A DNA stretch of 63,419 nt from a virus, in IMG/VR virus record IMGVR_UViG_3300043425_000902, positions 1-63,419 of that record; one strand, written 5' to 3'. Below the pieces are notes generated by a model. The model saw only the letters and a program-made list of their open reading frames with translations, was not told the DNA's origin and ran no database searches. Below are positions 62,818-63,419 of the stretch, in pieces (positions within the stretch are counted from its first letter, which is position 1; each line of letters begins with the position of its first letter). The position numbers and the translations under genes are program-made.

Positions 62818-62996
62818 CCCCCACCGAACAAGCCCGCCGGGCGGTGGGCTACGCGCTCGAAGAGGCCGAGATGTTCGACGGCATGACCCGCGCGGACGTT
62901 GAACGCCACCACACCGCCTTTGATGCTATGCCTGACACGCTACTGGTATCGCTGGCCCGCCAGCTATGGACCGTGAAAAGGGAGACGATGCGATGA
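62814..62996 (+). CDS. Small hypothetical protein (60 aa)
   Basis: ATGA overlap. MTPTEQARRAVGYALEEAEM, FDGMTRADVERHHTAFDAMP, DTLLVSLARQLWTVKRETMR. Helical; HH pair at the centre. Function unknown. Confidence 0.6.
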   Translation: MTPTEQARRAVGYALEEAEMFDGMTRADVERHHTAFDAMPDTLLVSLARQLWTVKRETMR

Positions 62997-63295
62997 GTGA
63001 TGAACCCGACGAGGTCTACGCTGCGTGGGAAGCCTGCGCCTGCGACCGATATAAAGACGAGGAAAACGGCAACCCCCTTGGCCTCCCCCAAGGGATGCCG
63101 AACATCGACGATTTTAAAGACGGCTACCGCGCCGGTCAGGCCGCATCCGCAGAGCGGATCAAGGCGCTGGAGGAAGAGATCGCCGCCATGCAGGAAATAC
63201 CGGGAAACCTTCGGGTCGAGATGAGCGACATGCTGACCCGACTGCATGAACTACACCCCGAGGATTTTGTGTGGCTCAAGGAGGCTGACCAGTGA
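62993..63295 (+). CDS. Hypothetical protein (100 aa)
   Basis: ATGA overlap. MSDEPDEVYAAWEACACDRY, KDEENGNPLGLPQGMPNIDD, FKDGYRAGQAASAERIKALE, then EEIAAMQEIPGNLRVEMSDM. A C-A-C pair near the N-terminus and a coiled coil in the middle. The last codons (KEADQ) are encoded by the AAGGAGGCTGACCAG cassette that starts the pentapeptide gene. Confidence 0.65.
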   Translation: MSDEPDEVYAAWEACACDRYKDEENGNPLGLPQGMPNIDDFKDGYRAGQAASAERIKALEEEIAAMQEIPGNLRVEMSDMLTRLHELHPEDFVWLKEADQ

Positions 63296-63403
63296 ACAAG
63301 CATATCATCCACCTCGCCGCTGTCGCTTGGGCAAACGGCGGAACCCTGTCCGGAGCCCGCCTGCACGGGGTCAACCTGCGCGAGGCCGTCCTGAGCGGGG
63401 CCG
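63278..63403. repeat. Terminal direct repeat, right copy
   Basis: Identical to 1-126. The following 16 bases (63404-63419) then match an internal AVLSGAN-type pentapeptide unit of the left copy instead of the bases at 127-142. Confidence 0.9.
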
Positions 63404-63419
63404 TCCTGAGCGGGGCCAA
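63292..63419 (+). CDS. Pentapeptide-repeat gene, start only (truncated by window edge)
   Basis: Second copy of the start of the gene at 15: [21 protein letters not shown], then [20 protein letters not shown]. It differs from the left copy after residue 37 ([11 protein letters not shown] against [11 protein letters not shown]). It runs off the end, and it is the same gene if the molecule is circular. Confidence 0.85.
   Translation, partial: MNKHIIHLAAVAWANGGTLSGARLHGVNLREAVLSGAVLSGA

Noticed and set aside
1-63419. tRNA genes, integrase, transposase or IS ends
   Set aside because: I saw no convincing tRNA T-loop/cloverleaf sequence, no tyrosine or serine recombinase motifs and no transposase. 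This is a visual search only.

Overview
The window looks like the complete genome of a lytic tailed phage (about 63.28 kb, GC-rich) assembled as a circle: bases 1-126 recur exactly at 63278-63403, and the first gene starts again at the right edge. No integrase, transposase, tRNA, CRISPR array or phage RNA polymerase was recognised. A GapR/DUF2312 protein (6976-7236), the GC content and the Rap1a/Tai-like protein point to an alphaproteobacterial host (inference). Portal, neck and tail-hub genes plus a set of very long ejection-type proteins, without a tape measure or contractile sheath, suggest a short-tailed (podovirus-like) virion.

Layout. (1) 1-2310, + strand: pentapeptide-repeat protein, tiny overlapping genes and a DnaA domain IV-like protein. 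(2) 2294-11212, + strand: HTH regulator and replication block (primase-helicase, DUF2800 nuclease, DUF2815 ssDNA-binding protein, GapR, family A DNA polymerase, VRR-NUC, SNF2-type helicase). (3) 11389-53259, - strand: one long late region. In its transcription direction: terL, portal, GroES-like cochaperonin, scaffold, capsid and head genes, small structural proteins, neck and fibre genes, metallophosphoesterase, lysis cassette (holin-like proteins, nested Rz/Rz1, L-alanyl-D-glutamate peptidase), a second neck/fibre set with an S74 chaperone, P22 gp10-like hub, then seven large proteins probably ejected into the host. (4) 53958-56543, + strand: UvrD-like helicase, SprT-like protein and a small gene. 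(5) 56547-57047, - strand: probable terS, apart from terL. (6) 57048-57642: non-coding region with iterons and palindromes, a candidate replication origin or packaging site. (7) 57643-63295, + strand: about 18 small accessory genes leading back into region 1.

Regulation. The + strand transcription units are preceded by a repeated promoter family: a -35 like TTGCAC, 17-18 bp, then a -10 like TACTNT, with an inverted repeat GCACC-N6-GGTGC filling the spacer and often GAAACAATTCGTGA just upstream. Related operators lie upstream of terL. The small HTH protein at 2352-2573 is a candidate regulator. Nine genes share an identical 14-bp ribosome-binding/start cassette (GGAGACCTGACATG). The octamer GTTTACAC was found 13 times by eye, 11 on the + strand, in coding DNA of several frames and in intergenic DNA, which suggests a DNA-level role.

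Limits: all calls come from reading sequence and remembered family signatures; no database search was run. Start sites were chosen from ribosome-binding sites and ATGA/GTGA overlaps.
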